DNA of 33,106 nt from Roseovarius dicentrarchi (GCF_003316635.1 NZ_QNQP01000027.1:1-33106), one strand, 5' to 3'. Shown: positions 8,108-16,783, numbered from the stretch's first letter. Program-made: numbers and translations. The notes: generated from the letters alone by a model not told the origin.

Positions 8108-8713
8108 TTAGAAGCGGTACGTTGCGCGGATCTGCGCTGTGGTCGCGTCCATGTCGGAGCTGGGACCGCCGCTGAAATCGTCGAAAAGGTGATGGAGCAC
8201 CTCGCCACCGACCGAGAAGTTCTGAGAAACCATATGCTCGTAGCCGCCGCCGATGAAGTAGCCATCATTGTCGCCACGGGTATCGGTGTCCGCGTTGGCA
8301 TAACCGGTTGTTGCATACAGCAGGCCGTTGCCAATCTTGTAACCGGCACGCACCTTGGCGCGCCAGATGCTCTCGATGGAGGCAGCATTTGCACCACCAT
8401 TGCCAAAGCTGATGTCGGCCCAGTCATAGTCAAAGCCGCCACCGATGACCCAGTTGTTGCCCATGTCATAGTCGTAGCCAAGGGTCAGACCACCGATGAA
8501 GCCGTCACCATCGTTGTCACCGGGAACGTCCGAGTCGATGTTGGCGTAGCCCAGCTGGCCACCGGCGTAGAAGCCGGTCCAGTCAGGCGATGTGGCAACA
8601 GGCACGGGAGCCGGTGCAATAACCGGTTCCATGGGCGCCGGTTCGATATTGCCGGCGAAAGCGGTGCCTGCCAGCAGGGCGGATGATGCTGCGGCGGAAA
8701 GCAAATATTTCAT
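8108..8713 (-). CDS. Small outer-membrane beta-barrel protein (Omp25/31, OmpA-like barrel family)
   Basis: The 201-residue precursor has a clear Sec signal peptide: MKYLLSAAASSALLAGTAFA, with cleavage after AFA. The mature part starts with a Pro-rich linker and has the hallmarks of an eight-stranded barrel: WTGFYAGGQLGYANID, then GFIGGLTLGYDYDMGNNWVIGGGFDYDWADI, RAKVRAGYKIGNGLLYATTGYA, and a final strand ending RATYRF with the C-terminal Phe needed for outer-membrane insertion. Asp-rich loops (DVPGDNDGDG and DTRGDNDG) resemble calcium-binding turns. An AAAGGAACAG site precedes the ATG. It is monocistronic, with its own terminator. It is probably an abundant structural or immunogenic surface protein rather than a porin. 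Confidence 0.85.
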   Translation of the reverse strand: MKYLLSAAASSALLAGTAFAGNIEPAPMEPVIAPAPVPVATSPDWTGFYAGGQLGYANIDSDVPGDNDGDGFIGGLTLGYDYDMGNNWVIGGGFDYDWADISFGNGGANAASIESIWRAKVRAGYKIGNGLLYATTGYANADTDTRGDNDGYFIGGGYEHMVSQNFSVGGEVLHHLFDDFSGGPSSDMDATTAQIRATYRF

Positions 8714-9261
8714 TTTCTGTTCCTTTGTTATTCGTGAACTGTCTGGGCGTGGTGTCCGATGACCGGATCCTGCGCCTCATAGCTTGTGATATCTGGGATC
8801 TACTTCACCAATTCAACAGCCCGGAGCGCGAATGGTTTCACATAAATATGATTTTTCTGGCGGTAAGTTGCCTGCTTTGATCCGCGCAATATAACTGTAA
8901 TTGAAATCAATGACTTACAAGGCATGCAGCGGATACAGCGTGTATTTTCTCGCTTGGTCGGCGAAACATGCCAACGGCCGATACAAGACAAAATGTGACA
9001 TTTAAATCACATAGACGTCATATGGTCCCACCCGGCAGATTGAGGATCTGCAATCAGCGGCCGGTTTCACGACACTAAGCCAAAGGCATGGGGGCGGGCG
9101 CTGAATGGGTGGGCACCGCGACAGCGCCGCAGCCAACCGACCGGAGGCGGTCATGCGCCCCCCGCGCCGTTCACGACCATCTTCGACGGGGCCTCAATGT
9201 CGGGCGTCCGCGTCGTCAGTCCGGCGGCTGCGCGGCACATAGCTGCGCAATGCCATGCCGT
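8714..9261. other. Intergenic region with a CRP/FNR-like palindrome
   Basis: No gene is supported. Inside it, ATGTGA (8993-8998) and TCACAT (9007-9012) form an inverted repeat with an AT-rich 8-base spacer. Half-sites match the CRP half-site TGTGA, but the spacer is 2 bases longer than the usual 6. It lies about 280 bases upstream of the outer-membrane protein gene and next to IS remnants, so its role is uncertain. Confidence 0.3.
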
Positions 9262-9429
9262 GCAGCGATCAAGGCAGAGCTGATCTGGGGGCGCTGGTGT
9301 AAAAAGCACGGGCAGGCAGAGATGGCGATCTTTGAATACACCGACAGCTTCAGTGAGCCACGTCGGCAACATTCGGCATTGGGCAGCAAAGCCTTGTCGC
9401 ACCCGACCGAAAGATGGTCTGAAAGATAA
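9262..9429 (+). mobile_element. IS3-family transposase (OrfB) C-terminal fragment
   Basis: The last 55 codons read AAIKAELIW..., KHGQAEMAIFEYTDSF, then EPRRQHSALGSKALSHPTERW. This matches the end of IS3-group OrfB transposases (usually FFKTLKAELIW ... AEMAIFEYINGFYNPRRRHSALGGKSP). The catalytic Glu region just upstream is degraded, and the earlier part of the frame (9088-9260) is not transposase-like. The element is dead. It lies immediately left of the catabolic island, with a second IS3-family fragment in the opposite orientation at the island's other end. Confidence 0.7.
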
Positions 9430-9500
9430 ACGAAGAGCGGCGCAAAACCGCCGCAGGTCTACCCAATTACTGTCCAATCAGCTCCGTTTCCGGGAACGGC

Positions 9501-9995
9501 CTATGACAGTGTTTCGACGATGTAAGGCGTCTCGAACCAGTGTTCTTCCAGATTGGCGCCGCTGCCGATGCGGTCGACAACCACAAACCGGCCCGGCGCG
9601 CCGATGGGTGTCAGCACGCCATGCCAGACGCCGCGATGCAGGTTGATCGATTGTTCGGACTGAGTGATGAACGCATTCAGGCGCACCGGCACACCGTCAT
9701 CGTCATCTGCGACGACGATCAGAAACCGGGCGCCGCTGACGGGGATGAACGCCTGGCTTCCCTCGGGGTGACGCTCCATCATGTCGACCGCCAGCGGCAG
9801 GTGCCGCGCCTTGGCGTCGAACAGGCTGAGGCCGGGGCGCCCGTCTGCGAAATCCAGAGCCGCGCGATCGTGGTAGCGCGCGCACATGCCCTGATTGATG
9901 ATCCTGTCCGGCGCGCCGCCCATCGCGATCACGTCGCCGTAGGCCGCAAACCCATCGGCGGTCAGTGGCGCAACCGTCAGCCGCCGCGCCGTCAC
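9501..9995 (-). CDS. allA: Ureidoglycolate lyase
   Basis: This enzyme splits (S)-ureidoglycolate into glyoxylate and urea, the last step of the ureide pathway. The protein is 164 residues, the usual AllA length. It has the family pattern: an N-terminal LTADGFAAYGDVI strand-helix, NQGMCARYHD, then LFDAKARHLPLAVDMMERHPEGSQAFIPVSGARFLIVVA (the cupin-like core with conserved HP.GSQAF.P), and finally LHRGVWHGVLTPI followed by FVVVDR. The start is GTG at 9995, overlapping the stop of the upstream gene (GTGA), since earlier in-frame codons lie inside that gene. It is the last gene of the leftward operon and is translationally coupled to the bicupin gene. Confidence 0.88.
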   Translation of the reverse strand: MTARRLTVAPLTADGFAAYGDVIAMGGAPDRIINQGMCARYHDRAALDFADGRPGLSLFDAKARHLPLAVDMMERHPEGSQAFIPVSGARFLIVVADDDDGVPVRLNAFITQSEQSINLHRGVWHGVLTPIGAPGRFVVVDRIGSGANLEEHWFETPYIVETLS

Positions 9996-10831
9996 GGGCG
10001 CATCGCGCCGCTGGTCAGCGTCATGTGCCGGTTCACGTCCTTGTAGAGCAGATAGCGAAACGGTCCCGGCCCGCCGGCATAACAGGCCTGCGGGCAAAAG
10101 GCGCGCAGCCACATGAAATCGCCTGCCTCCACCTCGACCCAGTCACGATTCAGATGATAGACGGCCTTGCCCTCCAGCACATACAGGCCATGCTCCATCA
10201 CATGCGTTTCGGCAAAGGGGATGACGCCGCCGGGCTGCAAGGTGACGATATTGACGTGCATATCGTGCCGCATATCGCCCGGATCGACAAACTGCGTCGT
10301 GGCCCAGACGCCATTTGTGTCCGGCATCGCCACCGGGCTGATGTCGTTCTCATTGCACACCAGCGCATCCGGCGCCTCCAGCCCGTCAAGCGGCCGATAG
10401 GCCTTGCGCAGCCAGTGGAACACCGCCACCTCGGCGCCGCCGTTGTGCAAGGTCCAGTCCGCGCCGGGCGGGATATAGGCATAGCCGCCCGCGCCCATGT
10501 CATGCACCCTGCCGTCGATGGTCAGCGTGACGGCGCCGGCGACGACGAACAGCACCGCCTGAACGCCTGCCTCGGTTTCCGGGCGGTCGCTGCCGCCGCC
10601 CGGCTGTATTTCACCGATATATTGCGAAAAGGTTTCCGCAAATCCCGACAGCGGCCGGGCCAGAACCCAGAACCGCGCATCGCGCCAGAAGGGCAGCAAA
10701 CTGGCAACCGTATCCCGGCACGCGTCCTTGGGAATGACCGCGTAGGCGGTGGTGAACACCGCGCGATCCGTCAGCAAACGGGTCTGCGGCGGCAGCCCGC
10801 CTGCGGGCGCGTGATAGCGGTTTTGCGTCAT
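9992..10831 (-). CDS. allE: (S)-ureidoglycine aminohydrolase-like bicupin
   Basis: Family members release ammonia from (S)-ureidoglycine to give (S)-ureidoglycolate, feeding the downstream lyase. The protein is 279 residues with two cupin domains. The N-terminal domain (about 40-150) includes VLFVVAGAVTLTIDG and YIPPGADWTLHN. The C-terminal domain (about 175-275) carries the metal-site signature ETHVMEHGLYVLEGKAVYHLN, with the expected Glu, two His and a second Glu-Gly turn, then VEAGDFMWLRAFCPQACYAGG. I chose the ATG at 10831 with GGGAGG upstream; a longer reading runs into the preceding gene. The gene name is by family resemblance. The window lacks the allantoate hydrolase that normally supplies ureidoglycine. 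Confidence 0.85.
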   Translation of the reverse strand: MTQNRYHAPAGGLPPQTRLLTDRAVFTTAYAVIPKDACRDTVASLLPFWRDARFWVLARPLSGFAETFSQYIGEIQPGGGSDRPETEAGVQAVLFVVAGAVTLTIDGRVHDMGAGGYAYIPPGADWTLHNGGAEVAVFHWLRKAYRPLDGLEAPDALVCNENDISPVAMPDTNGVWATTQFVDPGDMRHDMHVNIVTLQPGGVIPFAETHVMEHGLYVLEGKAVYHLNRDWVEVEAGDFMWLRAFCPQACYAGGPGPFRYLLYKDVNRHMTLTSGAMRP

Positions 10832-10863
10832 GTCCGAGCCTCCCACTGCATTCCGCCGGCATC

Positions 10864-12120
10864 TTAGGCGGCGGCGTTCGATCCGACAATCTCGCCCAGT
10901 GCGCCGCACAGCCGGTCGACCTGTTCCAGCGTGTTGTAATGCACCATCGACACCCGGATCACGCCGTCATCGCCGGCCTCATCCAGATTCTCGACCAGGC
11001 GGCGGGCGTGGAAATCCCCGAACCGGATGGCAATGCCGTAATCGTCCATTTTCCGCGCCACTTCGCCCGAGTTCTGGCCGTCAAACTTGAACGCAATCGT
11101 CGGCACGCGGGCCGAGCCGTCGTTGGTGGTCTTGCCGATCACGCGGCAGTCGTTACGCGCGTTCAGCCAATCCAGAAGCCGGCCCGTCAGCGCATCCTCC
11201 TGCACGGTGATGGCATCATAGGCGGCGCAGATCCGGTCGCGGCGCGATCCGCCTCCGCCAACGCTTTCGCCCAAGGCGACCAGATAATCGACCACGCCGA
11301 CGGTGCTGTAGGCCAGTTCGTAATTGGGATTGCCCGGCTCCAGCTTGCCCGGCACCTTATCCTTGCCGTAGAAATAGTGATACATCCCGTCCAGCTCGCC
11401 CAGCAGGTCGTATTTTCCGTACATGATGGCGGTGTGCGGCCCATAGCATTTGTACAGGCTGAAGACGTAATAATCGACATCCCACGCCTGCACGTCGATC
11501 GCCCGGTGCGGTGCATAGGCCACCGCATCGACACAGATCCGCGCGCCTTTTTCATGGATGAAGCGGGCAAATTCGGCGATCGGGTTGATATGGCCCAGAA
11601 TGTTGGACACATGCGTGACACAGACCAGCCGGGTCCGGTCTGTCATCAGCGGCTCCAGATCCTCCAGCCGCAGATCGTATGTTTCATGGTCAAAGGGCCA
11701 GAATTTGATGACGATGCCAAATTCGCGCAGGCGGTCCCACGGGCCGATATTGGATTCGTGATCGGCCAGCGTCACGATGATTTCATCACCGGGACTCAGC
11801 TGGCTGCGCATGGCGCCTGCCAGCGTTTGCATCAGGGCGGTGGTGGACGGGCCGAACACGATTTCCTCGGGGCGGGCGGCGTTGACCAGCGTTTGCGCCG
11901 CCTTGCGCCCCTCCATCAGCGCGGCGGCGGCCGCTTGCGATACAGCATAGCTGCCGCCGATCTGGACGTTTTTCTCCAGCAGGAATTCGCTGATCTTGTC
12001 AACGGCGCCTTTGACGATTTGCGAGCCGCCGGCGTTGTCGCAAAATACCCAGTCCTTGTTCAGGGCAGGGAAATGCGCGCCCACGAATTCGGGGTCGATC
12101 TTGCTGTGCATCTTGGTCAT
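10864..12120 (-). CDS. Class V PLP-dependent aminotransferase, cysteine-desulfurase-like but lacking the catalytic Cys
   Basis: This fold-type I PLP enzyme of 418 residues is related to SufS/CsdA. The PLP lysine is K224 in FSLYKCYGPH. H121 (ADHESN) should stack on the cofactor and D198 (CVDAVAYAPH) should pair with its ring nitrogen. In desulfurases the active-site loop reads R-x-G-H-H-C; here the aligned segment is IRFGDFHARRL, with no cysteine, so desulfurase activity is unlikely. In this operon it may be an aminotransferase or lyase acting on ureidoglycine or an amino acid released from the ureide, for example a ureidoglycine-glyoxylate transaminase analogue. I prefer the ATG at 12120, preceded by CAGGAAACC, over the ATG at 12138, which has no binding site. 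Confidence 0.8.
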   Translation of the reverse strand: MTKMHSKIDPEFVGAHFPALNKDWVFCDNAGGSQIVKGAVDKISEFLLEKNVQIGGSYAVSQAAAAALMEGRKAAQTLVNAARPEEIVFGPSTTALMQTLAGAMRSQLSPGDEIIVTLADHESNIGPWDRLREFGIVIKFWPFDHETYDLRLEDLEPLMTDRTRLVCVTHVSNILGHINPIAEFARFIHEKGARICVDAVAYAPHRAIDVQAWDVDYYVFSLYKCYGPHTAIMYGKYDLLGELDGMYHYFYGKDKVPGKLEPGNPNYELAYSTVGVVDYLVALGESVGGGGSRRDRICAAYDAITVQEDALTGRLLDWLNARNDCRVIGKTTNDGSARVPTIAFKFDGQNSGEVARKMDDYGIAIRFGDFHARRLVENLDEAGDDGVIRVSMVHYNTLEQVDRLCGALGEIVGSNAAA

Positions 12121-12155
12121 TTCGGTTTCCTGTTTCATAGGGACGGGGCTGAGCT

Positions 12156-12893
12156 TCAGCGATTCAGAACCGTCTTCAAAAAGTTCTGCGTCCGGATTTC
12201 CTTGGGGCTTGAGAAGAATTCGTCGGGCGCGGCGGTTTCGATGATCTCGCCCCCATCCATGAAGATGACGCGGTCGGCCACCTGCCGGGCAAATCCCATC
12301 TCGTGCGTCACGACGATCATCGTCACGCCGGTTCCCGCCAGCGATCGCATCACGTCCAGCACTTCGCCCACCATTTCAGGGTCCAGCGCCGAGGTCGGCT
12401 CGTCGAACAGCATCACGCGCGGCTCCATCGCCAATGCGCGGGCGATGGCAACGCGCTGTTGCTGCCCGCCGGACAGCTGGCCGGGATATTTGTCTGCCTG
12501 TTCGGAAATGCCGACCCGTTTCAGCAGCGTATCGGCGCGCGCCGACGCCTCGGCGGTGGTGATCTTGCGCACACGGAGCGGGGCCAGCATGACGTTGCGC
12601 CGTACCGTCAGATGCGGGAACAGGTTGAAGGATTGGAACACCATGCCCACATCGGCGCGCACCTTGGCCAGCGCCGGGCCGGGCATCACCGGGGTGCCGT
12701 CAACGACGATCTCGCTGCCCTCCGCAAAGCTTTCAAGCCGGTTGATGCAGCGGATCAGCGTCGATTTCCCCGATCCCGAGGGGCCAACGATACACAGCAC
12801 TTCGCCCTCGGCGATGTCCAGGTCGATACCTTTGAGCGCCTCGAACTGGCCATAGAACTTGTGCAGATTGCGGATACTGACAAAGCCGGTCAT
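12156..12893 (-). CDS. Polar amino acid-type ABC transporter ATPase
   Basis: This 245-residue cytoplasmic ATPase powers the adjacent permease. Walker A is GPSGSGKST at residues 37-45, the Q-loop is [14 protein letters not shown], the ABC signature is LSGGQQQR at 140-147, Walker B is [11 protein letters not shown] at 161-171, and the switch histidine is in VVTHEMG. It is closest in pattern to GlnQ/HisP/AapP-type ATPases. The start overlaps the permease stop by 4 bases. The substrate may be an amino acid or, given the neighbours, a ureido compound. Confidence 0.93.
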   Translation of the reverse strand: MTGFVSIRNLHKFYGQFEALKGIDLDIAEGEVLCIVGPSGSGKSTLIRCINRLESFAEGSEIVVDGTPVMPGPALAKVRADVGMVFQSFNLFPHLTVRRNVMLAPLRVRKITTAEASARADTLLKRVGISEQADKYPGQLSGGQQQRVAIARALAMEPRVMLFDEPTSALDPEMVGEVLDVMRSLAGTGVTMIVVTHEMGFARQVADRVIFMDGGEIIETAAPDEFFSSPKEIRTQNFLKTVLNR

Positions 12894-13567
12894 GTGCGTT
12901 TCCCCTGACCAAAGCGACGCTCCAGCCGGCCCACGGCCAGAACCAGCGGCCAGAGCAGCAGGATATAGATGACAGCCGCGCCGATCAGCGGCGACGGGTT
13001 GGCCGTCAGCGCCTGCGCCTGCGTCGCCTGTTTCAGCAGGTCCGGCATCGCCACGACCGAGGCAAGCGCGGTGTCCTTGATCACGTTGATCGAATTGTTG
13101 GTCAGCGGCGGAATGACGATCTTGATCGCCTGCGGCAGGATCACGTCCATCATCAGCTGCCCATAGCGCAGGCCAAGCGCCTCGGACGCCTCGAACTGCC
13201 CGGCTGGCACGGCTTCGATGCCGGCGCGGAACACCTCGGCGTTATAGGCCGCCGATACCATCGAGAGCGCGCACATGGCCGACCAGAAGGGCGACATGCG
13301 GATGCCGATGAACGGCAGCGCGTAATAGACGATGACCAGCAGCACCAGCAGCGGCAGCGACCGGAAGATATCAATATAGATGCGCGCCAGAAACTGAAGC
13401 GGCCAGATCGCATAAAGCCGCAGCAAGGCCAGTATCAGCCCCCCGGCAAGCCCCGCCAGAATGCTGACAATGCCCAGCCGGATTGTCACCCAAAGCCCCT
13501 TGAGCAAAAGCGGCATCGAGCGCTCCAGCACCTCGATATTGAAAAATGTGTCGATCAGAATGCTCAT
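12890..13567 (-). CDS. Polar amino acid-type ABC transporter permease
   Basis: The 225-residue inner-membrane permease has five probable helices. The HisM/GlnP-type N-terminal segment reads [19 protein letters not shown], and the cytoplasmic EAA loop contains [29 protein letters not shown], where it contacts the ATPase. Only one permease gene is present, so it probably acts as a homodimer. It lies 99 bases after the binding-protein gene, with a strong stem-loop between them, and overlaps the ATPase gene by 4 bases. Confidence 0.93.
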   Translation of the reverse strand: MSILIDTFFNIEVLERSMPLLLKGLWVTIRLGIVSILAGLAGGLILALLRLYAIWPLQFLARIYIDIFRSLPLLVLLVIVYYALPFIGIRMSPFWSAMCALSMVSAAYNAEVFRAGIEAVPAGQFEASEALGLRYGQLMMDVILPQAIKIVIPPLTNNSINVIKDTALASVVAMPDLLKQATQAQALTANPSPLIGAAVIYILLLWPLVLAVGRLERRFGQGKRT

Positions 13568-13620
13568 TATGCTTTCCTCGTGCTGGGCCTTGAACGGGCG
13601 CGGCCAACGGGATGGCCGGG

Positions 13621-13650
13621 GCGGCGTCCGGGGTTTGCACCGGGCGCCGC
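13621..13650 (-). terminator. Stem-loop between binding-protein and permease genes
   Basis: GCGGCGTCCGG (13621-13631) pairs with CCGGGCGCCGC (13640-13650) in 10 of 11 positions across an 8-base loop. No T-run follows. Such hairpins between SBP and membrane genes commonly protect the SBP message and attenuate read-through, giving excess binding protein. Confidence 0.6.
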
Positions 13651-13666
13651 TTGCCTGTTTTGGCGT

Positions 13667-14458
13667 TTACTGCGCTGCGGGGATGGGCAGAACGGTGGCT
13701 GTCGATGTGCCCTCTTCGGGGGCCGCGCCGAACCATTTTTCATGCAGCTCGGCCAGCGTTCCGTCTTTCTTCAGTTCGGTGATCGCGTCGTTGGCCTGCG
13801 TCACCAACTCCGAGCCCTTGGCGAACATCATCGAATAATTCTCATCCGATTTGATACGCGCCACAACTTCGAGATTGGGCTTGTCCTTGACGTAATACAG
13901 CAGCGACGGAATGTCCGAGATATAGCCTTCGATCCGCCCGGCAGTCAGGTCCAGCATGGCCAGTTGCAAGCCCTCGTAACGGCGGATTTCGCCGAATCCG
14001 TATCGCTCGGCGTTTTCCGTCACCCAGACATCGCCGGTCGATCCGGTATCGACGCCGACAATCTTGCCTTTCATTTCCTCAACGGTTTGCGGCCCGCCGG
14101 TGGCAACGGTCAGCGACTGGTCGCTGTCGTAATAGGGCTGCGCGAAGGCCACCGATTGCAGACGGTCATTGGTGATGGTGATTGACGAAATGGCGATGTC
14201 GATACGCCCCGATTGAACAGCCGAGAACAGGCCGTTGAACGGGATATTCGTAATCTCGACTTCATGGCCAAGGCGCGATGCCACCTCGTTCACCAGATCG
14301 ACCTCGAACCCGACGACATTGCCGGACTCGTCCTGAAATTCCCATGGGACGTTGCCGATATTGGCGCCGACCTGAAGCGTGTCGGCATGGGCAAATCCGG
14401 CCCCGGTGAGCGAAAGGGCAAGCGCGGCGGCCAGTTTGACGGCGTTTGTTCTTAGCAT
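13667..14458 (-). CDS. Amino acid-type ABC transporter substrate-binding protein
   Basis: The 263-residue precursor has a Sec signal (LAAALALSLTGAGFAHA, cleaved after about residue 25). The SBP family 3 fold is clear: LQVGANIGNVPWEF, then VGFEVDLVNEVASRLG, FNGLFSAVQSGRIDIAISSITITNDR (the family signature) and VGVDTGSTGDVW. The C-terminal tail is Ala/Thr/Pro-rich. The bound ligand cannot be read from sequence. It starts at an ATG with GGGAGGA upstream, directly facing the divergent GntR gene, and is the first gene of the leftward operon. Confidence 0.92.
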   Translation of the reverse strand: MLRTNAVKLAAALALSLTGAGFAHADTLQVGANIGNVPWEFQDESGNVVGFEVDLVNEVASRLGHEVEITNIPFNGLFSAVQSGRIDIAISSITITNDRLQSVAFAQPYYDSDQSLTVATGGPQTVEEMKGKIVGVDTGSTGDVWVTENAERYGFGEIRRYEGLQLAMLDLTAGRIEGYISDIPSLLYYVKDKPNLEVVARIKSDENYSMMFAKGSELVTQANDAITELKKDGTLAELHEKWFGAAPEEGTSTATVLPIPAAQ

Positions 14459-14491
14459 GATTTATCCTCCCTGTAGTATTGGCTTGCAGAT

Positions 14492-14543
14492 ACCAAATGA
14501 TTTGGTCAGACTGGTCTGACCGGATAATTGGTAACATGGTTAC
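14492..14543. promoter_or_regulatory. Cluster of three palindromes in the divergent regulatory region
   Basis: Three inverted repeats sit side by side between the binding-protein gene and the gntR gene. They are ACCAAA-TGA-TTTGGT (14492-14506), GGTCAGAC-TG-GTCTGACC (14504-14521, 8-bp perfect arms) and GTAAC-ATG-GTTAC (14531-14543). FadR-type GntR regulators bind short palindromes of TGGT...ACCA character, and the middle repeat fits best. The arrangement would allow the GntR protein to control both the leftward transporter/ureide operon and its own gene with the amidohydrolase. Confidence 0.65.
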
Positions 14544-14611
14544 TGGATGAAACAAGCAAAAATCTATCTGCTAGGGCGAGACTCGACACAGACAGAAAAA
14601 GAAGCCTCACA

Positions 14612-15301
14612 ATGATTGACCGCATACCGGTATCGCAGGCCGCTGCCCGCAAGGTTCAGAAAATGATCCAGGATGGTATTTTCCCGGTGGACCAGAAACT
14701 GCCCTCGCAAAGGATACTTGCCGAACGGCTTGGCATCTCGCGCCCGTCGCTGCGCGAGGCGCTTCTGACGCTGGAGACGCTGGGCCAGATCAAGACATAT
14801 CCGGGCCGTGGCACCTTTGTGACCAAGCCCGGCGCGCAAGTGGCGGGCGGCACTGCCGGCTGGCGCTATGACACCGAACATTCGCTGCATAGTGTGTTCG
14901 AGATGCGGATTTTGCTGGAGGAACGGCTGGCACGCCACGCCGCCACCCTTGCCACGCTGGAGGATATCACATTGCTGCACAGTCTGGCCGACCAGATGGA
15001 GGCCGCATGGGCGCAGCAGGATCTGGTCGCCAACGTCGAGGCCGACTGGGCCTTTCACCGCCATATTGCCAGCAAGACCACCAATACGCTTTTGGCGAAG
15101 ACATACGAGAAATTCGCCGCTCTGCTGACGGAAACGCAGCGCACTCCCATTCCCTTTACCCACGATGCGCGCATGTCCGAATCCATCGCCGAGCATCGCC
15201 AGATTATCGCGGCCCTGAACGACCGCGATGCCGATACCGCGGGCCGCGTGATGGCCACCCATATTCGCAACACCGCCGCCCGCGCCGACGTCATCGTTTG
15301 A
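14612..15301 (+). CDS. GntR-family (FadR/FCD subfamily) transcriptional regulator
   Basis: The 229-residue regulator has an N-terminal winged helix (about 1-72): VQKMIQDGIFPVDQKLPSQRILAERLGISRPSLREALLTLETLGQIKTYPGRGTFV. The C-terminal FCD effector domain (about 90-225) has metal-site residues in FHRHIA, the EHRQIIAAL helix and the final ATHI histidine. FCD members often sense organic acids or ureides and usually derepress neighbouring catabolic genes. I chose the ATG at 14612 since earlier in-frame codons would translate through the operator region. It lies 39 bases upstream of the amidohydrolase gene and diverges from the ABC/ureide operon. Confidence 0.9.
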   Translation: MIDRIPVSQAAARKVQKMIQDGIFPVDQKLPSQRILAERLGISRPSLREALLTLETLGQIKTYPGRGTFVTKPGAQVAGGTAGWRYDTEHSLHSVFEMRILLEERLARHAATLATLEDITLLHSLADQMEAAWAQQDLVANVEADWAFHRHIASKTTNTLLAKTYEKFAALLTETQRTPIPFTHDARMSESIAEHRQIIAALNDRDADTAGRVMATHIRNTAARADVIV

Positions 15302-15340
15302 CGCGGCTTGCGGAAAAGCCAGGAAATGAAAGGCAAGTCC

Positions 15341-16726
15341 ATGACCTACGACCTTCTGATCAAGGGCGGCACAATCGCAACGGACCAAGATATCTTTGAT
15401 GCGGATATTGGCGTGCGGGACGGGCGCATTGCCGCGATTGGCCGGCTTGACGCGGAGGCGGGCGACATCATTGACGCCAGCGGAAAATACGTCCTGCCCG
15501 GCGGGATTGACAGCCATGTCCATATCTCGCAGCCCTCGGGCGAGGGGATCGTGATGGCCGACGATTTCGAAAGCGGCACACGCTCGGCGCTGTTTGGCGG
15601 CAATACCACGATCATGCCGTTTTGCCTGCAACAGCGCGGCCAAAGCATCCGTGCGGCTATCGAGTGGTATCATGGGCTGGCGGCGGGAAACTGCTATACC
15701 GATGTCAGTTTTCATCTGATCATTTCCGACCCGACCGCGCAGGTTCTGGGGCAGGAACTGCCTGCGGCGGTCTGCGATGGCTATACGTCCTTCAAGGTGT
15801 TCATGACCTATGACGACCTGCGGCTGAACGATGCCGAACTGCTGGCCACGTTTGATGTCGCGCGCGAATTCGGCGCAACGGTCATGGTGCATTGCGAAAA
15901 CGAGGACGCGATCAAATACCTGATCGCCAAACACGAGGCGGCGGGAAACGTGACACCCGCCGCCCACGCCACCACCCGCCCCGTCGCGGTCGAGCGCGAG
16001 GCGACACACAGGGCCATGTCGCTGGCGGAAATCACCGGAATTCCCATTGTCATCGTACATGTCTCGAACGGGGCCACGATCGAGGAAATCACCCGCGCCC
16101 GGCAGCGCGGCCTGACCGTGACGGCCGAAACCTGCCCGCAATACCTGATGCTGACCGCGGCCGATCTGGACGCGGCCAACTGGGAAGGCGCGAAATACGT
16201 CTGCTCGCCCCCGCCGCGCGATGCGGCCGAACAGGCGGCCTGCTGGAAAGGGATCCAAAGCGGCACGTTCGATCTGTTCTCGTCCGATCACTGCCCGTTT
16301 CGCTATGACAGCCCTGACGGCAAGCTGAACCCCAAGGGCGCGCGCAATTTCCGGCATATTCCCAACGGAATCCCCGGCGTGGAAACGCGCCTGCCGATCC
16401 TCTTCTCCGAAGGCGTGGGCAAGAACCGGATTGACCTCAAACGCTTTGTCGCCCTCAGCGCGACCAATCACGCGCGCACCTATGGGCTATATCCGCAGAA
16501 AGGTACGATTCAGGTCGGCTCTGACGCGGATCTGGCGATCTGGGACCCTGACCACACCAGAACGATACATCATCGCGATCTGCATGACGGCTCTGACTAT
16601 ACCCCCTATGAGGGGCTGGAAATTACGGGTTGGCCGGTGTCGGTCATTCTGCGGGGTAAGGTGATGATGCGCAATGGCGCCCTTCAGACGGGCAAAGGCG
16701 AAGGACGCTATTTGTACAGGAAATAA
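15341..16726 (+). CDS. Dihydropyrimidinase/D-hydantoinase-type cyclic amidohydrolase
   Basis: This binuclear-zinc enzyme opens cyclic diamides (hydantoins or dihydropyrimidines) to N-carbamoyl acids. All expected residues are visible in the 461-aa protein: H59 and H61 (IDSHVHIS), the carboxylated K152 and substrate-positioning Y157 (FKVFMTYDD), H184 (MVHCEN), H240 (IVHVSN), S289 (VCSPPPR) and D316 (SSDHCPF). Their spacing matches D-hydantoinases almost exactly. Allantoinases lack the Tyr five residues after the Lys, so hydantoinase-type chemistry is favoured. Allantoin is a 5-substituted hydantoin and remains possible. I chose the ATG at 15341; one at 15326 is also possible. Confidence 0.9.
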   Translation: MTYDLLIKGGTIATDQDIFDADIGVRDGRIAAIGRLDAEAGDIIDASGKYVLPGGIDSHVHISQPSGEGIVMADDFESGTRSALFGGNTTIMPFCLQQRGQSIRAAIEWYHGLAAGNCYTDVSFHLIISDPTAQVLGQELPAAVCDGYTSFKVFMTYDDLRLNDAELLATFDVAREFGATVMVHCENEDAIKYLIAKHEAAGNVTPAAHATTRPVAVEREATHRAMSLAEITGIPIVIVHVSNGATIEEITRARQRGLTVTAETCPQYLMLTAADLDAANWEGAKYVCSPPPRDAAEQAACWKGIQSGTFDLFSSDHCPFRYDSPDGKLNPKGARNFRHIPNGIPGVETRLPILFSEGVGKNRIDLKRFVALSATNHARTYGLYPQKGTIQVGSDADLAIWDPDHTRTIHHRDLHDGSDYTPYEGLEITGWPVSVILRGKVMMRNGALQTGKGEGRYLYRK

Positions 16727-16748
16727 GTCATCATGGCCCGGCCTTTCA

Positions 16749-16783
16749 GGGTCAGTCCCAACACGATCGGGCTGGCCTGACCC
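16749..16783 (+). terminator. Stem-loop after the amidohydrolase gene
   Basis: GGGTCAG (16749-16755) pairs with CTGACCC (16777-16783), 22 bases after the stop codon, with further pairing possible inside the loop. Only a short A-rich stretch follows, so termination efficiency is uncertain. Confidence 0.5.

Noticed and set aside
8993..9012. CRP-binding site
   Set aside because: Half-sites fit but the spacer is 8 rather than 6 bases, and no promoter or gene is suitably placed, so I list it only as a palindrome.
10939..12855. 638-codon plus-strand frame opposite the PLP enzyme and ATPase genes
   Set aside because: It is the shadow of strongly supported genes; the composition is His/Arg/Ala-rich without domains.
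14564..16471. 635-codon minus-strand frame opposite gntR and the amidohydrolase
   Set aside because: It is antisense to two genes with complete catalytic or DNA-binding motifs, and has no recognisable domain.
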